Assembly: GCA_002179805.1 (NCBI GenBank)
Contig: NAVB01000116.1
Span: forward strand, 1 to 50,824
Length of the DNA: 50,824 nt
Direction: 5' to 3'
Origin: Acanthamoeba lenticulata
Lineage: Eukaryota > Discosea > Longamoebia > Acanthamoebidae
The position numbers were made by a program, and so were the translations under genes. The notes beneath the pieces are model-generated. The model saw nothing but the letters and a program-made list of their open reading frames with translations. It had not been told where the DNA came from and did not search any database. This document shows positions 8,973-20,181 of this stretch, one piece after another (positions within the stretch are counted from its first letter, which is position 1; each line of letters starts with the position of its first letter).

Positions 8973-11390
8973 CTACTTGCAGGTCTCCGCAAGCAAGTGC
9001 TCTGGGGGTGATCCAAACAGAGGCAGTTACGCGCGCGCGTTGGGGATCAGATCTCGACCAAAAAGGGGCGTTGTACCATGGAGAGGGGAGGAGGCAGTAC
9101 CTTTCAGTGGGATGACCAGTTCATCCTGTTCATTGATAATGGCCTGGTGCATCTTGTTCTTGAACATGTACTGGATGCGCAGCTGCTTCTCATCACCGGG
9201 GCATGGGTCATAGAAGCCTGCTCCGTGCAAGTCAGCGTCAACTACGTAGTTGACAATGCATTCATTTTGGGTGGAGTTCTTGATGATAAGGCAGAGTACC
9301 ATAGAGGGAGGCCTTAGAGCCCTCTTCCAAAATGAGCTGCGAGTCCTCAACCTTGTACTGCAGGGGAACGGTGACGTCGATCACAGAACCCTCTTCGGCC
9401 TCCTCACTGCTCTTGTCGTGGGGGTTCTTCCACCGTCCGTACTGGGCCAGCGCAATAATCAGCCCTGAAAGAGCCAAGCCCACCCCGTCCCAATCGTTCG
9501 TGTGAGCTTTCTCGTTTGCCGAAGGGATCAAAGGGGGGGGGGAGGACAGGAGCGCAGAGCCGGTACCGTTCTTGGACTTCTCGGCTTCGATCTTCCTCCT
9601 GACCTGGGCGATAATCAGGCGAGTGTCCATTTCGGCCTGTTGTCGCTTCTTCTTGATGCCCTCCTGCCGCACCTGCAGTCTCGCCGCCTTCTTCCTGCGC
9701 TCCGCAGTTCGGTCAGACTCAGGGAAAAGAGGGGGGAAGTAGAAGGCGGCCAGATCGTACTCCTTCTTCTTGCGATCTCGAAGCGGATTGAGCCAAAACT
9801 GTGTGGCGGCCAACACGCCAAAGAAGGGCAAGACGAAGGCGCCCACGTTGGTCCATCCTTCGAACCCTCGCGTGGCCAGCACCGGGAAGGAGAACTGCTG
9901 ACCAAAGTAATTGTACGTGATGATGATGGTACACGCGCCGTTGGTGCTCAGGCCCGTGGAGATGCTGAGCTTGTTGCCCTTGAACATGCGCCGCGTGTAG
10001 CCCAGGCCGAGCGAAGGGAGCCCGTTGAAGCCCAGCTCCGTCTCAAGGTTCAGGCTCTCGTGCTTGGAGAGCTTCTTGCGATAGTTGAATTCGAGCGAAG
10101 GAAGCGAGAAGGGCCAGTCCCCGACGTACTCCACATCAGCAAACTGTACAGTTCCCCGCCATCACGTTGAAATTACCATTACTATCACTACCGATATCAC
10201 CAAAAGGAAGAAGAAGAAGAAGATGCGCACCTTAAGATGGGAAGAAATGGTAGTGGTCTTGGCTTGCCGGCGGAGGCCGAAACGCATGACGTTCTGCTGC
10301 CCGATAGAGAATTGGGCATCGCCCAGCAGTCTCTCGCTCAGCGTCTCCCAAAAATGTAGCGTCAAGTTGCCCCCCTCCTGGTTCATATCGGCGATGATCG
10401 CACCCACACTACATGACCGCGCATTCATGCATGATGTGTTAAAGTGTTATACAAGACGAGCGCATGCAGGTGCGATGCACAAGACGAACGTACTTGGAGG
10501 AAGACAGGCGAGTCTGACCAAGAAGTCGGAGGTTCCAGGCCTCCGGCCCGGCGACCACCTGCGCATCTGTGAAGGTGTTGTGATCGACATCGGAGAAGAA
10601 GTGCCGCCAGCCACAGACGAGGTTGCTGCCCCGTTGAGCCACATTCCCGCCAATCATCAACGTATTACGAGCGTTGATCTTATTCTGCACCATTCAATAA
10701 CGCAAGCATTTGGTTCAACAACAAAGTTACTCTACCCAGCGGAAAGAAAAAATAAATGGAAAAAAAAATGCAAGGGTAGAGGCCCGAACCTGCATCGTTT
10801 CGTTGATTTGCACACCGAGGATGAGCGGAATGTTGAACTCATGTTGTGCACGCTTGAACCCCGCCAGCACTGTTGTGATCTTGCCCTTCATTTTGAACTT
10901 GTTTCGCAGCTCCTTCAGCTCCTTCTCCTTTTCAACCTTCTCGAGGTGCTTCTTCAACTGTGTTGAGTGCCGCGCACAAGAATCGCAGCAGCAGCAGCAG
11001 CAAAGACCGATGACATGAGCATGTGGTGGAAGTTTGCACGCGTGGTGCAGTTTGCATGGTTCATGTGCGAGGGTTGTGGTTTACCTCATCGAGTGTGGGA
11101 TAGCGCTTCACGAGCTCTTTGCATGTGTTGGACATAAGTGCGGAAAGGCCATAGATGTCGTACACAGCACGCTGCTCGTCGTCCATAAGCACCTCGTAGG
11201 CATAATTGATCTGCACAAATTTCTTCTCTGCTTCTGTGCGGTCATCGCCTCTGTGATGGTCCGGGTGAAAGATGCGCGCTAGCCGCTTATAGGCCTTCTT
11301 GATGTCGTTCTTTGATGCGCCCTTCTTCACCTCAAGAAGTTGGTAAAGATCCGGCATTCCTTCATCGATTTCCTCCTTCGGGCCTTCCAT
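8973..11390 (-). CDS. DNAJC11: DnaJ/Hsp40 protein DNAJC11-like (mitochondrial outer-membrane, MICOS/MIB associated)
   Basis: J-domain at the N-terminus (DLYQLLEVKKGASKNDIKKA, HPD motif as FHPDHH, then YEVLMDDEQRAVYDIYG). After a linker the minus strand encodes the beta-strand-rich middle typical of DNAJC11 (EFNYRKKLSKHESL, LGLGYTRRMFKGNKLSIS), a hydrophobic segment and a Lys/Arg coiled coil (ERRKKAARLQVRQEGIKKK). It ends with the DUF3395 region (TVPLQYKVEDSQLIL, YDPCPGDEKQLRIQYMF). The start ATG at 11390 (MEGPKEEIDEG) matches the family's short lead before the J-domain. The last exon is inferred: a GTACTG donor after LVIPLK joins an AG near 9001 to give a short tail ending at 8973. The known role is cristae and import-complex organisation. 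Several introns are seen, one with a run of C. Confidence 0.88.
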
Positions 11391-11849
11391 CTTCCGATCG
11401 TGCAAGCGCCGTGTGAGCGAATTCGAGTGGAGCTGGCTGTCGTGTACTGTTCGCGCCAATTCTTGGCACAAGGGCGTTTCAAATTCCTCGCGAACAGTAT
11501 GGAGTTTTTTGAAGAATGATGAGTCCGTGGTTGGTGGGCCGTCGGTCGGTGTTGCTCCGGCTGGAAAATGAATGGGAGGTTGGTGAGACTACGGCGGCCT
11601 CGTTGAGTGGAAGTAAGGGCCAATACTTACGGCTCTTTGTCGAACCGCAGCTCGAGTGCGAGACGCATGACCGCAGCTGCCGTGGTTGTTGCCTCCGGTT
11701 CAAGAAACAGCACCGAGAGAAGTTCTCGAGGCGGAGGAGCGCGTTCTTAGCGAGAGAGAGAGAGAGAGAGAAAAGAACGAAAGGAGGACAAAAAGAGAAG
11801 AGAAGAGAAAGCTCGAAAAAAGGGAAGAACTCTACCGTACACCTTCAAG
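11391..11849. promoter_or_regulatory. Divergent region, DNAJC11 (-) / RhoGAP (+), with a GA dinucleotide tract
   Basis: 459 bp with no gene I can support; both promoters lie here. A GA tract occupies about 11752-11771, and the following purine-rich stretch reaches about 11820. Open frames here on both strands lack any recognisable domain. Confidence 0.4.
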
Positions 11850-13984
11850 ATGAGGAGTTCAGTATCCTTGGAGGTGGATGTCGTGCCTCGCCAGTCTCGG
11901 GCCTCCGATATGCGCGTGGAGCACTTTCGGCAGCGCCCCGTCTCGCAGATGTTCACCTCAAAGAGCCTCGACCAGTTTTTCGGGAGCGGCGGCGGAGAGG
12001 GGGACGACGGAGGTGGGCAGCTGTCCCTCGAATCCCCACGTAGCCGCGCCTCTGGCTCGACTCACGACGCCATAGCACGGCGGGGCTCTAAAGAAAGGTG
12101 GAGTCTGCGCGCACGGGGCGGGACGTCCCCCCGCCCGACGGACGAGCTGCTTCGTTCCCAAGCCTCCGAGTTCGAGACTAGCCCACCGGCCCGACAACGC
12201 GGCCACACGTTGCTCGCATCGATGCCAGCATCGACCGACCTCGGACCGCCGGATGTGAAAAAGCGCTCAAACACGTTCAAGCTGGGCAAGGTGCTCGGGG
12301 ACATGGGCAAAGGCGTCTCCAACGCCATGGCCTCCATCCCCCTCACGCCTCGCTCTGCCGACCGGCAAAAGGAGCGCGAGCGCATCCTGGCTGAAGCCGG
12401 CGCGCGGCGAGCCGAGCAGGCCACCACCAGCGGCACCGACGACACGGCCAAGTGGGAGAAGAAGAAAAAGGCAGTGGTGTCCAAGGGCAAGATGAACGCG
12501 CTGCTGCACTCGTTCGGCTCCTCCGGCGACAATCTCTCTCGCCACATCCGGAAGCGCTCCGTCAGCGGCAAGCTCGAGGAACGGAGCGACAACGAGAGCG
12601 AGAGCGAGTCAGGCGGCGATGGCGCCAGCAAGGGAGGCGATGGTTCACCAACGACCAAGCGAACCGGCAGCCGAATCGGGGAACGGGCCAAGAGCTTCGG
12701 TGACCTCCACAAGGTCAGCAAGAGGGACAAGGGCGGCGCTTCGTCGCCCATCAAGAAGAGGGGCAACACTGTCAGCGGCGCCAAGGAGGGCAAGAAGGGA
12801 GAAGGAGAAGCCAGCAGTGGGGAGGAGACCGAGGACGAGGACGCGCACGCCACCACGTGGAACATTTTTGGCGGCAGCTTGGAGGAGGTCATGAAGTTCC
12901 AGGTGCGGGCCAGGCCTCTCCTCCGGTTTCCCCTTCCTCCTTTGGTAGCTTTTTTTTGTTTATTTATTTATTTATTTATTATTTCTCTCTCTCTCTCTCT
13001 CTCTCAAATGTGTTGTGGACTCATCTCATCGCGGTCGAGCAGAAGGGGCTGGTTGAGCTGGATATCCCGATCGTCCTTGTGGCGCTCACGTCAGCGCTGA
13101 TCAAGGCCGGAACCGACCAAGAGGGAATCTTCAGGTGCACTTCCGCCTTCTCCAGGAGCGTTGTTGTTGAGAAGAACGGGACGGGCGAAGCGAGGGGAGG
13201 GAGGGAGGCCAGGTTGTCATACCAACCGCTCACGCGCCCTCCTGCGCTTGCCCTTACCCCTGCAGAGTGCCGGGCAACAAAACACGAATGGACGTCATCA
13301 AATCGCGAATTGCAGAAGGCGATTACGATTTTGACGACGAACACATGAGTGTGCATGACCTGGCGTCTCTGCTGAAGGAGTGGCTGCAATGCCTGAAGGA
13401 GCCCGTCATTCCGGTCGCCCTTCAGTACGAACACCATCTTCTTGCTCTTCTTCTTTTTCAGAGAGCTGTCCTCACCCCTGTGGCTTGTTGTCGTCCGCCT
13501 GCGCAACAGTGACAAGTGCCTGGAGAGCGTATCCAAGCCCAAGGAGTGTGTGGCGATTGTCGAGGAGCTGCCTCCCCTCAACAAGAGCGTGCTGCTCTAC
13601 ATCGTGAGCTTTCTTCAAACGCATGTCTTGCGGTGCGCCTCCAACGCCGTTGCCCAACTTTTCTCCACCCCATCTTTTTTTTTCTGCCCCAGCTGACAAC
13701 CCGCCTGTAGGCCAGAGATACAGAAGGTCACACGGATGGACATCAAGAGTGTGGCCACCACATTTGCGCCTTGCCTCATGCGAAGCTCTGAGGTCAACGA
13801 CATGAAAGTGATGATGTACGTGCTGCCTCGGGCAAGTCACGCGCGCGCGTATGCACCAACCACTGACGTGCGGCCACTTGCACACAGGGCTAACATCCAA
13901 CAAGAGATCAAGTTCGTGGTGAACTTGCTGATGCTCTTGAATAGTGCGATGGTGGGGGAGACGGCTGCAGGTCCAGCCTCGTAG
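11850..13984 (+). CDS. RhoGAP-domain protein with long disordered N-terminus
   Basis: Predicted GTPase-activating protein for Rho/Rac-type GTPases. The first exon (11850 to about 12903) encodes roughly 350 low-complexity residues rich in Ser, Arg, Lys and Glu, with basic patches (KKKKAVVSKGK) and acidic ones (SGEETEDEDA). The RhoGAP fold follows over several exons: LDIPIVLVAL, the arginine-finger motif EGIFRVPGN, HDLASLLKEWLQCLKEPVIP, and MDIKSVATTFAPCLMRS. The finger Arg codon is split by an intron (AG at 13133-13134, completed just after the AG at about 13265). The C-terminus is short (MVGETAAGPAS). The intron after the first exon contains TTTA and CT repeats. All elements of a working GAP are present; the target GTPase cannot be told. 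Confidence 0.88.
12957..13005. repeat. (TTTA)n and (CT)n tract in a RhoGAP intron
   Basis: TTTA units followed by about nine CT units, inside the intron after the first exon; it forms part of an unusually long pyrimidine tract. Confidence 0.9.
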
Positions 13985-14459
13985 TATCTGCCAAACGGCA
14001 GTCATGATTGTATTGCGCACCATCACAAAGAGAAGTATTTTTACGCGCATGATCGAAGGCCAACACAAAAGGATCGCCCGTATTGGGCAGAAGGGCGCAA
14101 CGTTACGCCCAAAGAGGTGCACCGGTGCAGGGGTACGAGCTTGCCCAACAGAGGGACCAACGGCCACGATGAGCAAAACAACAAGCTTCCCGCCAGTTTC
14201 ACTGGTGTGTCGGGGAAAATAACGTTACATCATTTGCTGGTTGGCCAAAAACTGGAATGCTCCGCGGGGGCGGGATTTACGAGCTACAGGTTAAGGTGGC
14301 GGGGTGCAATACAGATACGGCACGGCGAAAGCGTCCGGTTCGTCTCTGTCGCTCTCCGTCCACTGCGCAGTGTGTTGCAGCTGCACCACCGGCCTCTTTC
14401 CTGCGCCGTCAGTGATCTCCCTCTTATTCACGCTCTCATCCACTGTGCATTTGATCAAA
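13985..14459. other. Intergenic, RhoGAP 3' flank / CYP710 5' flank
   Basis: 475 bp with no supportable gene. Open frames exist on both strands (for example 14117..14557 plus) but run into the CYP710 first exon in a different frame and resemble nothing. Confidence 0.4.
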
Positions 14460-16299
14460 ATGAGCCTTCTCGCATTGGATACCTGGAGCGCCCCGGCGAA
14501 TTGGATCTATCTGCTTACATCGGCCACGGTCGTGTTCTTCCTCGTCGATCATCTTAACACGCTGAGGAAGCGCAAGAACCTGCCCGGTCCCGCGTTTGCC
14601 TGGCCCATCATCGGCGCCATCTTCGAGATGGTGTGGGATCCGACCAACTTCTGGAACCGTCAGGAGGACTACGGCCCGCTCTCGTGGAACGCTCTGGCCG
14701 GTCGTTTCATGGTCTTCTCGCGCGACACGGATACCTCGATCAAGATTTTCAAGTCCAACAGCCCGGAGGAGCTCAAGATCGTGCTTCATCCCAACGCCGT
14801 CCGTCTTCTCGGCGAGGACAACATCGCTTTCATGCAGGGCGCTGCGCACAAGGAACTACGCAAGCGTCTTTTGCCTCTTTTCACGAAGAAGGCACTCGGT
14901 GTCTACCTCGACATTCAAGAGAAGGCCATCCGTGAGCACCTGGCTAGGGTACACCCAACCGCGGCCCAAATCATATCCAAAAAATCTCTCCTCTTCCCTT
15001 CTCCCCCTTAGCGATGGGGTTTGCGTTTTCTTTCACCATCTCTTGATGGTGGTGGAAGAAGAAGGTGAAGATGCATCAACGCGCCCGATGTTACGCGTCG
15101 GCGGCTTTTGCTAATCCCGATGCTCGGCTGCCGAGATTGCTCACATTCGCTAAATTCCCAAAATAAGAAAATAATAGCGAAATTTAGAGCAGTTGCTCTG
15201 CTACCGCAAGTAGAAGCAACGCAACCTTTTTTACCCTTCCCAACAACCTTGTTCCCACTCCTTACTTATATTATGCACCACCACCCACAACCTCCTACCA
15301 CAGTGGTTCACGCTGCCTCAGCCCCTGACGATGCGCGAGCTGTGCCGCGACCTCAACGTCGAGACGTCGCAGTCGGTGTTTATCGGGCCCTACCTCACGG
15401 GCGCCCAGAGGAAGGAGTTCGCCAAGAACTACATGACCATGAACAACGGCTTCTTGGCTTTCCCGCTGTGCTTCCCCGGCACTGCCCTCTGGAGGGCCGT
15501 CCAGGCTCGCAAGAAGGTTGTGACCACGCTGACTGAGTGCGTCAAGCTGAGCAAGGAGAGGATGAGCAAGGGTGTTGAGCCCGAGTGCCTGTTGGACTTC
15601 TGGATGGAGAAGACCGTCGCCGAGATCAAGGAGGCCCAGGCCAGCGGCGCTCCCGCCCCGCCCCACAGCTCGGACCATGAGGTGGCCTGCACCACCCTCG
15701 ACTTCCTTTTCGCCTCGCAGGACGCCTCGACCGCGTCGCTCGCGTGGACCTGCGCTCTCGTCCTCGGCGGCGACGCCAACGTGCTCGCCAAGGTGCGCGA
15801 GGAGCAGCTCAAGCTGCGCCCCAACGATGAGCCGCTCACCACGGACGTGCTCGGCGAGATGCCCTACACCAACCAAGTCGTGATGGAGCTCCTCCGCTAC
15901 CGCCCGCCGGCCACGCTCGTGCCGCACGTCGCGCTCAAGGACTTCCAGCTGACGGACGACCTCAAGGTGCCTGAGGGCTCGCTCGTGGTGCCCTCCGTGT
16001 GGGGCGCTTGCCACCAGGGCTACACCAACCCCAACACGTTCGATCCCGACCGCTTCAGCCAGGAGCGCGGCGAGGACCGCAAGTACGGCAAGAACTTCCT
16101 CACCTTCGGCAGCGGCCCCCACTACTGCCTCGGTAAGCAGTATGCGATCAACCACTTGATGTCCTTCCTCTCCATCATGTCCATCAACGTCGACATGAAG
16201 CGGCACCTGACCCCGACGAGCGAGACCATCGTCTACGGCCCCACCATCTTCCCTGCGGACGGCGTCATCGTCGACCTCAAGGAGAAGAAGTACTACTGA
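14460..16299 (+). CDS. Cytochrome P450, sterol C-22 desaturase type (CYP710/CYP61)
   Basis: ER-anchored P450 predicted to introduce the C-22(23) double bond into sterol side chains, a late step of ergosterol-type sterol synthesis. Two exons (14460..14948 and 15304..16299) splice in phase to 494 residues, normal for the family. Visible features are the N-terminal membrane helix, the Pro-rich hinge (NLPGPAFAWPIIG), the I-helix FASQDAST (about residues 299-306, lacking the usual acidic-Thr pair spacing of CYP51 but matching CYP710), the ExxR motif ELLR (E358, R361), PATLVPHVA and the heme loop FGSGPHYCLG with ligand Cys438. The upstream Met in another exon frame (14304) is not needed: ATG 14460 has AAA before it and begins the helix. 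The 355-bp intron (14949..15303) is long for this locus. Confidence 0.92.
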
Positions 16300-16823
16300 G
16301 AGCGGCCGCCTACCCAACCCCAAGAGGCTGCCACGGAAGCGCGTGACGGACCCACGGGAGGGGAGAGAGAGGGAGAGAGAGAGAGAGCGCATCGCCAACC
16401 TACTACCACTAAACTTTTCTACCACCACACCACCACCAGCAAGGGCCATTTGATGAGAGAGGGGAGCGATGATTCCTTTTTTTGATGGTGATGAGACACG
16501 CGTGGTCAACCCACGGCGCCGCCGAGTAGCAACGAAGCAGAGAATGACGCAGCGGCCACGAGAGAGAGGGAGAGAAGAGGTGAACGACAGGACGCAAAGC
16601 ACAAGCGACGCCCATTTGTACTAAGTCACACAAGGCCCCTTGCATAAGTAAACATAAGAGCTTTTGTGGTGACCACACGACGCGTGGGGAGTTCAGTCGC
16701 CTGACCACTGGTCCCAACGGTTCACGAGGAGGCCCAGGTCCCGCTCGCTGCCCGGACCGTCTCTTTTTCTTTTTTCCCCTCTTGCGCGGTACACACCACG
16801 CGAGACCCGAGCTCGGATGGAGG
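16300..16823. repeat. Intergenic with GA-rich low complexity
   Basis: 524 bp between the P450 stop and the transporter start, without a supportable gene. GA tracts lie at about 16361-16388 and 16558-16576, and an AC/CCA-rich stretch lies at about 16420-16440. The long minus-strand frame across 15295..16602 is a GC-rich shadow of the P450. Confidence 0.5.
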
Positions 16824-19083
16824 ATGGACCAAGCCCATAGATCTGCAGACGACTTCCATCGCGAAGATCAGGCGCCGAAAGGCTCGGAGGGACTGGTCGA
16901 TGAGCGCCTCCTTGACGGCTCCGGTGCGTACGATTCCGCATCCGAGCGCTTCGCTGGTGAATCAGCAACCCTGGGGACCAACGGAAGGTACCGACCTACC
17001 TCCAGTCTCGTCCATCTGGGCAAGAAGATGGAACTTGAAATTGATGAAATGAGTGACGTGAAAGGTCCTTTTCTCCTTACAGTGAGCGCAAGCGATGGCT
17101 CTGGAAGCTGACCATCGGGCTCACGTTGATTGTGGGCTACGCCGGCTACTACGTGTGCCGCTCCAACCTCTCCGTGGCAGCGCCCTCGCTCCTCAAGGAC
17201 CTCGACTTGGCCAAGCCCACTTTTGGTACGCTCGAGCGAGCTGAGCCCGCCTGAGCCCGCCGCAAAGGCACCCAAGCTGACTCCCCTTGACTACGCAGGC
17301 ATCGTACTGACTGCTGGCACGGCGGCTTACGCCGTCGGCAAGTTCGTGTCTGGTCCGGTCATTGACTCCATCGGGGGTCGCAAGGTTCTTCTTCCTCTCG
17401 CTCTCCACTTCGAAACAATGGCCACCTGACACAACAACAACAACAACAACAAAAAGGTGTTTTTGCTGGCGCTGCTCTTCTCGGTCGCGTTCACGGTGCT
17501 CTTCACCTTTGGGTCGGCCGTGTGGTACTTGACGCTGGTATGGATCGGAAACCGCTTTGTGCAAGCCGCTGGTACGGCGCAACATTGGCCTTCTGTGGAC
17601 TCGAGTCACCGCTGACGACCAGCTGCCGGTCTCGTGCGCACCACCACAACCACCAGGCTGGCCGGCCGTGGTGAAGATCACGTCGAGTTGGTACCACTCG
17701 TCCGAGTTTGGCAAGGCCATGGGCTTCATCTCCCTCAGCTTCCTGTTCGGGGACGCCATCGCGCGGTTCTACCTGGCCGGCGTGCTGGAGGCGACGGACG
17801 ACAGCTGGCGGGCCGTGTTCTGGGTGTCGGCCGTCACGTTGGGCGTCATCGGCGTGGCGTGCCTGTTCCTCCTCAAGGGCTCGCCTGCAGATGTGGGACT
17901 TCCGTCGGAGGACGGGCCGGCCGACGCAGCCGACACTACGCCCAGCGAGAGCCCGTCTGACCCGGACGACGTCGACGGGCGCGTTCAGGTGAGGATCGTG
18001 TGTCCGCTCGAGGAAGAGAGAGAGGAGAGAGAAAGAAAGGGCGCACAGCGGCGACTGACGCACAGCTGTGCACACACACCAGGTGGTGAGCCCCGAGACG
18101 CAGCCACGCTCGTGGCGAGAGAAGCTGGGCCCCTTGCTCAAGGACCCGCGCTTCTGGCTGCTCTGCTTCATGTCCTTCGGGCTGACCCTGCTGCGGTCCA
18201 CCTTCACCGATTGGGCCAACGTCTACCTCACAGACGAGACCCACGCCAGTCCCGCGGAAGCCGCGCTTGGCAGGTACGTCCCAACAAATAAACTAATAAA
18301 TACACTAATAAATAAATAAATAAACAAGAAAATAATAAGAGCCAAAATAATAAATAAAAAGCTCGGCTAACGTAGCAATTGGTGGTGTGCATGGACAGCA
18401 TTATGTTCCCGCTCACCGGCGGGTTCAGCTGTTTGCTGGTTGGCTGGCTCAACGACAGGCTGTCCCGCGCTCGGCGGGGCCTCATGTTGCTGGGCTTCTT
18501 GTCGGCCCTGGCCGTCACTCTCGGGTGCTACGCCATGCTCTCCTCCCGAAACTTGCCCTTGGCCCTCGGTACGCAGATGCGTCACGTCTCACAACTTGGC
18601 ACACGCGCGTACGGGGGTCCACTCACCGCTCACCACACGCCAACAGTGTTCGTGTCGCTGGTGGGCTTCACGCTCACGGGTCCGTACACGCTGCCGGCCG
18701 GTGCGCTCTCGCTCGTCATCGGTGGGCCCATGTGCGCCACGGTCTCGGCTCTGGTGGACACGACGGGCTACGTGGGTGGGCTCCTGTCGGGTTACCTCGT
18801 CGGGGTCCTGGTCGAGGCCTTTGGCTGGAGCACGGTGTGGGGCCTTCTCGCCGTGGTCACCGTCGTCACCACGCTCATCACCGCTGCCTTTTCCTTCCTC
18901 GACTACCGCCACTCGCTCCACGAGCAGCCGCCCGATGCGTCCTCCGCCGCCATCGAGCTGGAGTTGCAGGAGACCGGCTTTGGTCCTGTGGATCGAAACG
19001 AGCTCGTCACCGGCGCAAGTGACAACGATGACGAATCTGCCGCTGACTCGCCCGACCGGTCTCCCGTGCGCAAAGACAGCTGA
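16824..19083 (+). CDS. MFS transporter, organophosphate:phosphate antiporter (OPA/SLC37/GlpT-like) family
   Basis: Twelve-helix carrier predicted to exchange phosphate for a phosphorylated organic compound such as glycerol-3-phosphate or glucose-6-phosphate. Exon 1 (16824..16987, MDQAHRSADDFHRE) splices in phase into ERKRWLWKLTIG. The family signature GYYVCRSNLSVAAP follows in helix 1, then GKFVSGPVIDSIGGRK (the MFS loop 2-3 motif), SSWYHSSEFGKAMG and an acidic central loop (PSESPSDPDDVDG). The second half has TDWANVYLTDE, LVGWLNDRLSRARRG and LVDTTGYVGGLLSGYLVG. The cytosolic tail is acidic (ASDNDDESAADSPD). At least six introns are present. The junction between 18271 and 18376 does not resolve into a phase-matched GT..AG pair, so that exon edge is uncertain. 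Substrate cannot be told by eye. Confidence 0.88.
18281..18360. repeat. AT-rich TAAA-type low-complexity tract in a transporter intron
   Basis: AATAAATAAATAAA-like sequence within the unresolved intron of the OPA-type transporter. Confidence 0.85.
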
Positions 19084-19134
19084 TACATGCTGAAAACATG
19101 CATACATATCTCATTCGCGGCGTGTGAACAACTT

Positions 19135-20075
19135 TCATGTTCGGGTTGGCCGGTTGTCGTTTCGTTCGCACTGGCGAAGCTGGAGGCTGAGCCGGCAGTC
19201 GGCGAGCTCGGGCAGCCACTCGGGCGCCGTGTTGGCCACGATGCCGTTGATGCCGTGGTAGATACCCCACTCTGTGCCCCCGTTGAACACCAGCACGTCG
19301 CCAGACTTGAAGTCCAACACTGAGGCATCAACTGTCAGTCCCACGTGAGGTTCACGACAGCAGGAAAGGATGGAGGGGGAGCTGAAGATCGAACCTTCGC
19401 GTCGGTTCATCTCAGGGCCCTTGACGAAGAAGCGCGCCGTGCAACCTAACGAAAAGAGCACCACCCATCCGGTGACCTGCGCTCCAGGTCAGGTTGGCGC
19501 GGTGCTTCACCAGCAAAGCGACAACAGTGCAATGGTGGAGCGACCTTGTCCACATGGCCAGTAAGCCGACCGTCGCTGGCAGGGTAGCGGAACGCGGTGG
19601 CGTAGTCCGGACAGTAGGTGGGCGGGATGCACGCGCTGATGTCGGCGGCCGCCGCGCAGGCTTCGGCTGAAAGCCAAAGGAAGGAGGACGGGATCAAGTG
19701 TTTGTGCGACTTACCTGGCGGGAGACGCTCACGTTACGCGCAGAAGTGGCAGGAGGAGGAAGCAGAAGGGGTGAACGTACAGTTGTAGTACATTACTTTG
19801 AGGAAGTTGGACTGGGCATTGCGTGCTTGGGTGGGTGCGTGGGTTTTCGCGGCCTCTTGGATCCCCTCATAGAGCTCTCGCTGCTGTTCAGGTAGCAAGA
19901 ATCCTTGCAAGTGCACAACTCCCTCCTGCAGCTGCAAGTTTCTTGTCAATGAAGAGGTAATAAGTTTACTTTCTGGCAAGAGGCACGTTTTACCAGGACA
20001 GCCGAATGTGCAGCAGTTGCACCAGCCGGGTGTGGGGCAGCCCCTTCTTGCTTCTCCATTCTCGACGAAAGCCAA
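19135..20075 (-). CDS. AlkB-like 2-oxoglutarate/Fe(II) dioxygenase
   Basis: Fe(II)/2OG-dependent oxygenase of the AlkB class, which demethylate nucleic acids or proteins. Reading minus: an N-terminal segment with Cys and Pro (GWCNCCTFGCPGKTC), VVHLQGFLLPEQQRELYEGI (the usual AlkB entry helix), then YPASDGRLTGHVDK carrying the metal-binding H-x-D (HVD), LGCTARFFVKGPEMNRREG, LDFKSGDVLVFNGG, the distal His in IYHGINGIV, and the 2OG-binding Arg in RLSLQLRQ near the end. These elements come in the right order and spacing. Exons are joined by introns with GTCGCT or similar donors, so exact edges are approximate. The start ATG at 20075 is the first in frame. Which ALKBH subfamily, and which substrate, is open. 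Confidence 0.85.
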
Positions 20076-20181
20076 GAAGAAGAAGCGAGAAACTAAAAAT
20101 TGAGTCCATGCGAGGAAAAAATTGGACGGCTTGGGAACACGAAGTGATGACTTTTAATTATGGGGGAATGCAGGGGCACCA

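Noticed and set aside
9262..10134. Continuous 290-residue minus frame as one exon of DNAJC11
   Set aside because: The part around 9550-9470 reads as a GTACCG..AG intron with a C-run; removing it joins KNG to LIIALAQYG cleanly.
15295..16602. 435-residue minus-strand open frame
   Set aside because: Antisense shadow of the CYP710 exon; GC-rich codons leave the opposite strand open, and the translation shows no domain.
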